A stretch of 50,736 nucleotides of DNA from CAZCVI01 sp964502145 (lineage in GTDB: Bacteria; Acidobacteriota; Aminicenantia; UBA2199). How positions within the stretch are numbered: position 1 is the first letter of the stretch; every line of letters starts with the position of its first letter. Shown in pieces: positions 31,801-39,800 of this stretch. The position numbers and the translations under genes are program-made. The notes beneath the pieces were generated by a model that ran no database searches, was not told the origin of the DNA, and saw nothing but the letters and a program-made list of their open reading frames with translations. The stretch lies in assembly GCA_964502145.1 (NCBI GenBank), contig CAZCVI010000050.1, positions 1 through 50,736 on the forward strand. The letters run 5' to 3'.

Positions 31801-32562
31801 ATTGCTCCCCACCCACAGTGTACCTGTGCGATCTTCATAAATGCTAAGTACTTTCAAAGGCCCCTGATTCATCTGCGGGTTGACTGGTAAAGCGTAGGGT
31901 TTGACTTGCTTTTGGCTACCATCAAACCACAGCAAACCGTGATTGCTGCCGATCCATAATGTACCGCTACGATCTTCACGGATGCAATTGATAAAATTAC
32001 TCGTATCCGGGAGGTTCCGTGGTGGGGGGTAGTGCATGAAGGTCTGTCGGTCGCGATTAAATTCTTTCAAACCGCCGCCGCCAGTGCCTATCCATAAGTT
32101 CCCCCCGCGGTCCTCATAAACCGCATGGATAACATTGTTCAAACTCCCAAGATTGTCCGGTGTGACCGGGTAGTGCGTAAATTTATCCTGGGCCGGATCA
32201 AAACGATTGAGTCCGCCGCCATTTGTTCCCACCCATATTATTCCCCTGCTGTCTTCGTATATTGAGAAAATATAATTAATCGACAGTGAATTCGGGTTGT
32301 CAAATTGGAATTTTCGCACTGTGAAGTTATAACCATCAAAGCGGTTTAAGCCTTGTTCAGTCACTACCCAGAGAAACCCCTTGCGATCCTGGAGAATGGA
32401 AAAAACCGAATTTTGGGCCAGGCCATCCTCCACCGTAAAGTGTTGGAAGCGCAGTTCTAAATCCCGTCCCTGGAGGGCGAACACGTGGGAAAAAAACATT
32501 AGAAGTAGTGCGCTAATATATACGGCTTTTTGTTTCAAGGAATAGCTCATTCGAATTGTCAA
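28876..32562 (-). CDS. Beta-propeller sensor histidine kinase without receiver
   Basis: A 1228-residue membrane sensor kinase. A signal peptide (to about residue 29) is followed by two Reg_prop propellers (~35-690; repeated WIGT-x-GGGL-x-x-F units), a Y_Y_Y domain (~740-805; LAPGNYTFRVKASNNNG), one membrane helix (~815-835), a PAS domain (~870-980) and a kinase core. The H-box is GIAHDYNNLLA (His near 1001). ATPase boxes are INSIQAM, DQGCGIAKDDLPKIFDPYFS and GLGLGLSMVHSI. There is no receiver or DNA-binding domain, so a separate response regulator is needed, and none is coded nearby. Starts at 32562 and 32550 are both possible. Confidence 0.93.
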   Translation of the reverse strand: MTIRMSYSLKQKAVYISALLLMFFSHVFALQGRDLELRFQHFTVEDGLAQNSVFSILQDRKGFLWVVTEQGLNRFDGYNFTVRKFQFDNPNSLSINYIFSIYEDSRGIIWVGTNGGGLNRFDPAQDKFTHYPVTPDNLGSLNNVIHAVYEDRGGNLWIGTGGGGLKEFNRDRQTFMHYPPPRNLPDTSNFINCIREDRSGTLWIGSNHGLLWFDGSQKQVKPYALPVNPQMNQGPLKVLSIYEDRTGTLWVGSNAGFFGMPLGSRTFVHYTIPATEALFAATNIIQDIHEDRQGVFWLATENGLHIFDRQQKTFQSFFANRNKTDSLASNGIKTIFEDNSGGLWLGLFSHGLEKVNRIGQSFTHYLNNPQHPDQIGDGNVFAIYEDGQHIVWLGTYGDGLIAFNRTTGAVKNYRQEPDNPASLSDNKIWEIYQDGQNTLWIGTENGGLNSFSATTGKFTRYFHEPHNSNSLSNNTVSAITEDGKGQLWIGTNLGLNKFNPSTRQFTHFKNNPNDPHSLVHNNVYVLFNDRSGLIWVGTKGGVSVLDPKTERLTPYSINPQTTNKNIFPIILSFCEDRQGSIWIGTSSGAFKFNRNTKNFTVYRENDGLPNDVINGILEDGKGNLWFSTNKGLSKFNPGKKTFQNYSTADGLQNSEFNGGAYFKNTKGELFFGGVNGFNVFNPENVKNNPFIPPVVITDIKLFNQSVTVGEKIKGRVILEKAIPYTGTITLDYTHYIFSLEFAALNYIHSENNEYAYKMEGLENTWNYAGRRRFITYSSLAPGNYTFRVKASNNNGLWNEAGVSLHIRVLPPFWQTLWFRLIVIFLVFLLFFTYRTLRQRIIARRKQELENIVANRTTALTESGEKYRTVVETTNHGIAILQDNRIVFHNIQLSRMLGLDEKEMNQSSLTQWVIPDKQEEMDRFLELARDENKTGGTIETVLIHKPGKEIPVEINFNPIRYKKGLAQLMFFNDIGMKKLLEEERVRIAKLEFMRGLAKGIAHDYNNLLAIMMGNIELALEETEPGSRQNMLLQQVSKTLDRSVDLTKKFITLAKGGDPVKKEALLQHHIEEMIMPVLSSSGVQCIFDLPDDLWPVACDLNYIQQALQSIVINSIQAMDGNCDNNVLKIKGENTIIEAGQIPDLEGGKYLCLEIADQGCGIAKDDLPKIFDPYFSTRDNVTQKGLGLGLSMVHSIIAKHDGTIHVESEVGKGTNMHIYLPASPDPRQTSA

Positions 32563-32641
32563 TTCTACCCGCTAATTGAATTTTAATACAGATATAACAT
32601 TGTATGCGATTAGCACGTTTCTGTCAAGTCGTGATTCAGGC

Positions 32642-32815
32642 CCTGGATTCACCGCCAAGTTTCAGAAAAAACTGGACTATCTGGACATTCTGGACTTACT
32701 GGACTTCACAAAACCGGTGATTTTTCCAGCTTGTCCAGATAGTCCAGATAGTCCAGATAGTCCAGCGTGCCAACGTTCTCCGTGGTTCTTTTTAAAACTT
32801 GGCGGTGGATTTAGG
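32642..32815 (+). mobile_element. MITE-like hairpin element, best preserved copy
   Basis: The 21-bp ends 32642-32662 and 32795-32815 are inverted repeats with 18 identical positions; their common core is ACCGCCAAGTTT / AAACTTGGCGGT. Inside, CTGGAC occurs every 9 nt at 32672, 32681, 32690 and 32699, then a loop (CACAAAACCGGTGATTTTT), then GTCCAG every 9 nt at 32733, 32742, 32751 and 32760: four units per arm. No transposase is encoded, so movement would need one elsewhere. It lies between two genes read on the - strand. Confidence 0.85.
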
Positions 32816-32822
32816 CAACTGC

Positions 32823-34169
32823 TTATATGTGGGTGAGCCACTCTTTGCCTTGGAGGCGGGCGCCTATTTTCAGCATGCTAAGAAAGGAAGAACGCAACGT
32901 ATCGCTCATTAATGTCTGTTTGACCGGTGATAGACGCAAAAAACCACCCACTAGGCCACGTAAGACTTTTTGCGTAATACTCTTGGGATTGGGAAATAGT
33001 TGTTCTTGGAGAGTTCCTTTTTCAAGGCATTTTATAATGGCTTTTTCAAAGGTTGTTTCAGGATGCAGGACCCGCTGCGGACGTTTGACCATGACCAGAG
33101 CCTTCGATTTACAACGGTTCACACATACACCGCAGCCAATACAGATAGATGTGTCGATGGTAATCTTTTTTTTCGGTTTGGCGCCCCGGTCTGTGGTGTC
33201 GCTGGTTACTATTTTAATAGCATTCACCGAACAGGACGCCACGCAAGCACCACAATCCTGACAACTGGCCTGCCTCACCTCGGCGAGAAAAGAAGAGGTC
33301 ACAATAATATCGGGGAACCCATATTTATTCACGCCCTGCAACACATGACAGCAACACGTGCAGCAGTGACAGATGAACTGGCAATTGTTTTTGACATTAT
33401 CCGCGTTTAGGACCAATCCCAGCTCTTTTGAACGGGCGATATTTTCCAGCATCTGGCTTTTGGACGCTTTTTTAGCCAGGTTATTGCGGATCAGATATTC
33501 CGCCGAATAACTCAGGGACATGCAGGTATCTAAGGGCATATCACAGGCTTTTTCTCCCGTGTGTTGCTGCTCGTGGCGACAAGAACAAATCCCAATGGAA
33601 AAAATATCGGCTTGCTCTATGATAGCCGTGGCTTTTTCATAATCCAACACCTCGACAAAATCCGGCCCGGCTGGTCCTTCCTGATTCTGCGCGGTGAAAC
33701 TCTCCTCATAGGGCAGTGTGCGCATCAGACCCATTTGTTTCCCTTTTGCGGCACCGAAATTGAGTTTGAAAAAATCTTCATCATTGAAGTAGGTGTGAAA
33801 GAGCTGCGCCATCTTGGCCGAATCAATGTACTCATCGGTACGCATCATGGTAAATTCATAGATCCCCACCACCAGGGGCGAGGGGATGTAATAATACGCA
33901 TGATTGACAAAAATATCTACTACCAGTCCTTTGCGACACAACACTTCCAGTAATTTACGCAAGCGGGTGGGATTGATCTGTAAGTAGCGTTGCAATTCAT
34001 CAGCAGTAGATAGCGCGGTGGGTAAACTGGCTACCAACTCCGCTTCTTCCTCCGTGTATAATTCTTTTAAAATAGCATAAAAGGTTTCATTCCAAGGTAC
34101 ACGAACATTCAGCGAATCGATTTTACGACCCAGGTTCCGGTATATATCTTTACCTACTAGATGTCCCAT
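32823..34169 (-). CDS. Winged-helix/4Fe-4S ferredoxin-domain protein
   Basis: A 448-residue cytoplasmic redox protein. The N-terminal ~100 residues look like a winged helix (ADELQRYLQINPTRLRKLLEVLCRKGLV). The middle holds CSCRHE and an unusual Cys cluster, ICHCCTCCCHVL (near 263-272). Two adjacent 4Fe-4S motifs follow: CQDCGACVASC (near 303) and CIGCGVCVNRC (near 343). The last ~80 residues are helical and basic. Proteins of this type are common in anaerobes and of unknown role; a redox-sensing or electron-transfer function is likely. GAGGAAGG precedes the ATG. A promoter candidate lies at 34211-34239. Confidence 0.88.
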   Translation of the reverse strand: MGHLVGKDIYRNLGRKIDSLNVRVPWNETFYAILKELYTEEEAELVASLPTALSTADELQRYLQINPTRLRKLLEVLCRKGLVVDIFVNHAYYYIPSPLVVGIYEFTMMRTDEYIDSAKMAQLFHTYFNDEDFFKLNFGAAKGKQMGLMRTLPYEESFTAQNQEGPAGPDFVEVLDYEKATAIIEQADIFSIGICSCRHEQQHTGEKACDMPLDTCMSLSYSAEYLIRNNLAKKASKSQMLENIARSKELGLVLNADNVKNNCQFICHCCTCCCHVLQGVNKYGFPDIIVTSSFLAEVRQASCQDCGACVASCSVNAIKIVTSDTTDRGAKPKKKITIDTSICIGCGVCVNRCKSKALVMVKRPQRVLHPETTFEKAIIKCLEKGTLQEQLFPNPKSITQKVLRGLVGGFLRLSPVKQTLMSDTLRSSFLSMLKIGARLQGKEWLTHI

Positions 34170-34210
34170 TGTTCATTCCTTCCTCAAAAGGTTCAACATT
34201 CTTTTTTCTC

Positions 34211-34239
34211 ATATTAATCACGGGGTTTAAAATAGTGAA
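34211..34239 (-). promoter_or_regulatory. Possible promoter of the ferredoxin-domain gene
   Basis: On the - strand TTCACT (34239-34234), a 17-nt spacer and TAATAT (34216-34211), each four of six to consensus, about 42 nt before the ATG. Confidence 0.4.
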
Positions 34240-34299
34240 TCCCCAGTCATAATAATTACGCTTTTTACCGCAAAAAGTCAAGGGAATTTGGTGAAACAT

Positions 34300-34328
34300 T
34301 TGGAATTTACTGCATATTAGTATATAAT
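34300..34328 (+). promoter_or_regulatory. Sigma-70-type promoter of the acetyltransferase gene
   Basis: TTGGAA (34300-34305), a 17-nt spacer and a perfect TATAAT (34323-34328), about 35 nt before the ATG at 34363. It is the clearest promoter in the window and fires away from the divergent ferredoxin-domain gene. Confidence 0.65.
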
Positions 34329-34362
34329 TATGCTTTATTAAGCGTTAATAAACGAGGCAAAA

Positions 34363-35496
34363 ATGAAACCTGAAATTAAAGAAGTGAAAACGAAAAAAGA
34401 AGTGAAACTCTTTGTAAAAGTACCCTTTACGATTTACAAAGGCCATCCCTATTGGGTTCCTCCCTTGATCAGGGATGAGATGGAACTGTTCGATAAGGAA
34501 AAAAACCCGGCTTACGAGTACGCGGAATCACGGTTATTTATCGCTTACGTGAATGGGAAACCAGTGGGCCGGATCGCGGCTATCCTGAGTCATGCGGCCA
34601 ATACAAAGTACGGGACAAAGAATATACGATTCGGCTGGTTTGATACGATTGACGACTATGACGTGGCAGAAGCCCTTTTTGAAAGGGTGGAAACATGGGG
34701 TCGTGAATTGGGCATGGAAACGGTCACCGGGCCACATGGCTTTTGCGACTTGGACTCCGAGGGGATGATGGTCGAGGGATTCGATACGTTACCTACGATC
34801 ATCTGCTTTTACAACAATGCCTACTACCCACCATTCACGGAAAAGTTCGGTTTTACCAAGGAAATTGATTATTATGAATACGTGACGCCAGTACCCCACG
34901 AAAAAGGCATCCCGGAGAAACTGTTGACTCTTGCGGAACGTATCAAAGAACGGACCAATATTAAGCTTCTGGAGTTCAAGAGTAACAAGGACGTTTTGGC
35001 GCGGGGAACGGAAATTTTTGAATTAATTGACGAAGCATTCGAAGAAATATACGGCACAACTCCACTGACGCGGCGGCAGATTGATTATTATGTCAAAAAA
35101 TACATCTCCTTCCTGGATAAAGATATGATCAAGGCGGCAGTGAATGAGAAGAACGAGATTGTGGGCTTCATGTTTACTGTGCCCAACTTGTCCAAGGGGT
35201 TTCAAAAAGCCAATGGCAGATTGTTGCCGTTTGGATGGTTCCACCTGTTAAAAGCGATGAAAGCCAGGGATGTAGTGGACTTTTACCTGGCAGGTGTGAA
35301 GAAAAAATACCAGGGTAAAGGCATAGACTTGCTGATGGTGGTTGAGATCGTTAAAATGGCCATGGAAAAAGGGTTCCGTTGCGCTGAATCCAACCTGGAA
35401 CTGGAAAACAATACGAAAGTGCAAGCATTATGGAAGCACTTTAACCCGGTCCGCAAACGGATACGGCGCATCTATAAAAAAACGATTAACAGCTAA
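34363..35496 (+). CDS. GNAT-family N-acetyltransferase (YghO-like)
   Basis: A 377-residue protein of the large GNAT-fold group that includes E. coli YghO. Visible features: the N-terminal FVKVPFTIYKGHPYWVPPL motif common in this group, FIAYVNGKPVGRIAAI, the GPHGFCDLDSEGMMVEGFD block, and a second GNAT half with NEIVGFMFTVPNLSKGF, then VKKKYQGKGIDLLMVVEIV, the acetyl-CoA loop region. The substrate is unknown. It has its own promoter and ends 7 bp before the convergent PilZ gene, so it is monocistronic. Confidence 0.9.
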   Translation: MKPEIKEVKTKKEVKLFVKVPFTIYKGHPYWVPPLIRDEMELFDKEKNPAYEYAESRLFIAYVNGKPVGRIAAILSHAANTKYGTKNIRFGWFDTIDDYDVAEALFERVETWGRELGMETVTGPHGFCDLDSEGMMVEGFDTLPTIICFYNNAYYPPFTEKFGFTKEIDYYEYVTPVPHEKGIPEKLLTLAERIKERTNIKLLEFKSNKDVLARGTEIFELIDEAFEEIYGTTPLTRRQIDYYVKKYISFLDKDMIKAAVNEKNEIVGFMFTVPNLSKGFQKANGRLLPFGWFHLLKAMKARDVVDFYLAGVKKKYQGKGIDLLMVVEIVKMAMEKGFRCAESNLELENNTKVQALWKHFNPVRKRIRRIYKKTINS

Positions 35497-35503
35497 TCTT
35501 TTC

Positions 35504-36592
35504 CTATTTCTTCCGTTTTATCAATGTAGCCAGTTCTTCTTTTTGATTGGGTTTGATGGCGGTGAACTCAGCGCCAAAACCAGGGAGATGGTTAATGGAC
35601 TCTCCCCAGGGTAAGATCCATTTTACCACGCATTGGATGGGGCTACGGTCGATCAATTCATTAAAAATAAGGGAGATTGTCCCGTTTTCCTGCACAGGAA
35701 TCGTGGTATTAATAAAAAGACCATCCTCGGAGACATTCTCAGTATTTACTTTGAGTAAACCTTCGGGGGAAATGAGGGGGTTATGGACGTCCGGGTGCTG
35801 GGAAATATCCAACCATATATTTAAAAAAAGAGTGTACCGTTTACTACAGCGGATACCCTTGGGGGTAAAGTTGCAGCACAGGTCATTAAAAAAGTAATCA
35901 AAAAGGGCCTTGTCCTCGACGTTTTTATCCTTGATGTTCCCTTTAACCTTCTGTTTATCCATGGAATGAGAAATCCGCATGGCTGGGAAGACTTCCATTA
36001 ATTCATGCAGACTCTCCCGTTCTTGCGGGCTGGCTTTCATCATAGTTCTTAAATCGACGATAATGCCACTGAAGCGGCTTTTTTTGGATATGGAAGCCAT
36101 GAGTTGTTGGAAATTCTGGTATTGAAAGATTTCTACATTGGGGTAAGTATGAATATGGAATTCATATAAATTTTGGGTTTCTGCATCGTTGACGAATAAT
36201 AGGATATTCATCTTCTCTGTTTCGGCCCACTCAAACTGTTTGAGAAAAAAGAAATCGAATAATTGGCGGTTTTTGAAGCTCCTGCCCTTGATATCACCGG
36301 ACACGGTGGCCATATCCTGGCTGTGAGAGATGCGGATCGAAGGGAATAACTCGGCAATGTATTGAAAAAACTTTTTTTCCTCTGGACCAGATTTGAGAAT
36401 AATGCGTAAATCAATAATATAGCCATCACAACCACCTGTATTAATCGTATCAAGATTGAATGCTTCAAAAGAGGCATAATCGTGGAACTCAAAACCACTA
36501 TAGTTAGAGAAAAAAGAATGGTATAATTGGCAACTTTCCTCGGACGGGACAATCACGGCTATCTTTTTTATTTTATCTGTTTCCTCTATCAT
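35504..36592 (-). CDS. Tandem receiver-like domains plus PilZ domain
   Basis: A 362-residue protein. Two similar N-terminal domains (~8-112 and ~118-232) each run from a beta strand (IAVIVPSEES; MNILLFVNDAE) through DGYIIDLR / SGIIVDLR to ELFPSIRISHS / EVFPAMRISHS and LFDFFF / LFDYFF. They resemble response-regulator receivers, but the usual acidic pair near the first strand is reduced, so phosphorylation is doubtful. The C-terminal ~115 residues are a PilZ domain with both c-di-GMP-binding motifs: RCSKR (near 247) and NVSEDG (near 289). It is probably a c-di-GMP effector. Encoded alone, head-out from the kinase at 36820. Confidence 0.85.
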   Translation of the reverse strand: MIEETDKIKKIAVIVPSEESCQLYHSFFSNYSGFEFHDYASFEAFNLDTINTGGCDGYIIDLRIILKSGPEEKKFFQYIAELFPSIRISHSQDMATVSGDIKGRSFKNRQLFDFFFLKQFEWAETEKMNILLFVNDAETQNLYEFHIHTYPNVEIFQYQNFQQLMASISKKSRFSGIIVDLRTMMKASPQERESLHELMEVFPAMRISHSMDKQKVKGNIKDKNVEDKALFDYFFNDLCCNFTPKGIRCSKRYTLFLNIWLDISQHPDVHNPLISPEGLLKVNTENVSEDGLFINTTIPVQENGTISLIFNELIDRSPIQCVVKWILPWGESINHLPGFGAEFTAIKPNQKEELATLIKRKK

Positions 36593-36819
36593 TGTACTTC
36601 CTGACTAGCTACTTCCTGACTAAAAAAACTGGTAGCAGGAGTGACCGCAAAAACTCACTGGAGCGGCAGTCTCACGGGTGACTATGTTCATGTTCCTCCA
36701 AAAAAACGGTAAACCATCGTATATAAGTGTTATGGAGTTAATATATAACAGATATTTAAGGTAATGTCAATTCCTCTGTTTATTCCTCTGTTTATTCTTC
36801 TCTTTCGTTTGCCCTGAAT
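36593..36819. other. Intergenic region with short repeats
   Basis: No gene seen. It holds two copies of ACTTCCTGACTA (36595-36625), a GC-rich part near 36640-36680 with CCGC/GCGG complementarity that could fold, and a direct repeat TTCCTCTGTTTA (about 36769-36793). The promoter of the PilZ gene should lie here on the - strand; no clear -35/-10 pair was found. Confidence 0.4.
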
Positions 36820-39800
36820 TCATATTTTATCTCCTTCCAACGCCCACTTTTTGACAATTTCGTAGACTTTTTCCCGTTTAATGGGTTTGGAGATATAATC
36901 ATTCATGCCAACGGCGATGCATTTGTCTTTATCGCCTTTCATGGCTTCTGCGGTCATGGCAATGATCGGAACAGGATGCTCGGCATGAAGGGCGAGTTGG
37001 GTTTCAATACGACGAATTTCAATGGTAGCGGCAAGACCATCCATAACAGGCATCTGGATATCCATCAGAATCAAATCAAATGCCGTGGGCGAGGCGGTAA
37101 AGAGTTCCACGGCTTCCTTGCCATTAGCGGCGAGTTGCACTTGATAGCCGGCTTTGGTTAATAAAAAATAGGCGAGCTTTTGATTCACCGGGTTATCCTC
37201 TACCAACAGGATGTGCAAGGAGTGTTTGGCTTCTTCTAAAAGCACGTGACGGGTGACAAAGGTGTCCATGTTATTTTCTTCCTGTTTCTGCTGGGTTTTG
37301 TTGTGGTCCAGCAGGCGGCAAACCATTTTTAAGAAAGCCTGTCTTTGGATAGGTTTGGGCAGGAAACCATCAAAGCCGCTCTCCTGGTAATGGCGGGCCC
37401 GTTTTTCCATGGCCGAGGAAAACGCTAGCAAAGGAATATAAGCCAATTGGGTGTGATGTTTGCGAATGCTTTTGGCAATTTCACAACCGGAAAAACCGGG
37501 CATCAGAATATCCAGGATGGCAATGGCATACGGATCGGCTTGGGCAATGGCTGCTTCGAGTACAGGGAGCACTAAACTACTGTTATCAAGAGCGGTGACG
37601 CGCATGCCTTCACGCTTCAATACATGGGTTAGAATTTCGAGGTTGCTACGGTTATCATCGACTATCAAGGCACGCTTTCCCTGCAACACGTGCAGGTCAA
37701 GGCGGTTGGACTTCTTCTCGGTGGACTTCGCCATCCAGGCAGTGAAATGGAAGATAGTGCCGCTATTGGGTATACTTTCAACCCAGACCGCGCCATTCAT
37801 GAGGGCGGCGATTTGGCGGCTGATAGCCAGACCGAGACCGGTCCCACCATACTTGCGGGTAGTGGAACCATCAGCCTGCTGAAACAGATCAAACACGGAC
37901 TCCAACTTGTCTGGAGGAATCCCTATTCCGGTATCCCGCACAGTGGCATGCAATTTTAAACGATTTTCCTCCTCTTTCTCCAGGTCCAAAAAGATTTCGA
38001 TCTCGCCGTGCTCGGTAAATTTAGCAGCATTGCCAGCCAAGTTCAACAATACCTGCCGGAAACGACCAGGATCACCCTTGACAAAGGCGGGCACAAAATC
38101 ACCGATATGATATAACAATTCTATTGGTTTGTGGCCCATGCGGGGCAGAATGATCTGGCAGATATCAAATACGGTCATCTCGGGGTCAAAATCAATATGT
38201 TCCAATGACAATTGCCCGGCCTCGATCTTGGAAAAATCCAAGATATCGTTGAGCAAGGTCATCAACGCTTCACCACTACGACTGATCGTATGGACATATT
38301 CGGCTTGATCGGGAGTGAGCGGGGTATCCATCAATATATCGGCAAACCCGATGACACCGTTCATAGGGGTGCGGATTTCATGGCTCATGCGGGCCAAGAA
38401 CATACTTTTGGCCTGGTTGGCACTCTCTGCCACCTCCCGTTCCCGCTCCAGTTCCTGCACGAGGTTGATCTTGATAAAAGCGGACACAATATGGGTCTTC
38501 AAACGCTCCAGAAGCTGGATATCCAACTGTTCAAATGCATTCTCACGGCTCATATTAACAAATGACAGGTAACCCTCCACCCGCTCCGCGATGTAAACCC
38601 GCAGGATGAGCATGGATTTGGGAATCGGCATATTAAGAAAATGCTCCCCACTAGGACGGTTTTCTATATTCTCGACGATATAGATATCCGGGGAAACCTG
38701 CCTGGAATTTTCAATAAAACTGGCTTCGGCCTGGGCAAAGGTCATGCGAACGTGGGACAGTGTTTTAATGTCTACCCCATAGGTAGCTTTGAAACGGTAC
38801 AAATTCAGGCTTTTATCATACACCAGGGCAGAAGCATTTTCCACGCCCTCGATCAACCGGGTCTCCTTGAGTATGGCTTCTAATAAGCGCACCAAGTCTA
38901 ACTCGCGGTTAATGGCATTCACAATACTGTCGATTTTTTCCAGCTCCTCTTTTTTAGCGCTGAGTTCACGGGTACGTTCTTGGACAGTCTTTTCCAGCTC
39001 TTTGCGATACCGCTCTGTGGCCCTGGTGCGCTGGCGATAAATAATGTGGGCGGTACCCAAAAACACAAAAAAGACAAAAAAGCGAAACCACCACGTGCTC
39101 CAGAAAGGAGGGGTGATAGTAATGTTTAATTTGGCTTCGTGGGGGTTCCGGATGCCATCGCTGTTGGTGGCGATTACCCTTAAAACATAATCGCCGGGGG
39201 GCAGGGTGGAATACATGACAAAGGGCTGGTTGCCCACCATGTGCCAGTTCTCATCCAATCCCTCCAGAATATAGGAGTATTGATTTTTTGTCGGGTTGGT
39301 AAAATTGAGCGCGGCAAATTCCAGGGCGAAAATACGATCTTTATAAGAAAGTGTTATCGAGGGGCTCTCAGTGATGGATTTTGTCAAGATCACCCGTCGG
39401 TCTGGACCGGCTCCAATCGGTACGGGTTGGTCGAAGAGGCGAAAACCAGTAAACACAACTGGGGCACGATTGGGAGTACTTTTGATTTGGGTGGGGATAA
39501 AGCTATTAAACCCTTCGGTGCCACCAAAATACAGTGTACCATCCCGGCCTTTAAGTGCGGCATTGATGAAAAAGATGTTGCTTTGCAGGCCATCACTATA
39601 ATCAAAATGGAAAAAACGATTGGTGCTGGGGGTAAGACGGGATAACCCAAAATTGCTACTGAACCAGATATCGCCTTGATCATCTTCTAAAATAGCATGG
39701 ATATATAGGCTGGGAATCCCGCTATTTTCATTATAGCGGGTAATAGTGCCGGTTTCTTGATCCAGACAATTTAAGCCTGCTTCATCGGTGCCCACCCATA

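Noticed and set aside
32576..32836. 86-codon + strand ORF
   Set aside because: Lies across the element at 32642-32815; residues such as SPDSPDSP come from the repeat units.
36630..36700. Possible c-di-GMP riboswitch upstream of the PilZ gene
   Set aside because: Some complementarity (CCGC/GCGG) exists, but the conserved riboswitch motifs could not be found on the - strand.
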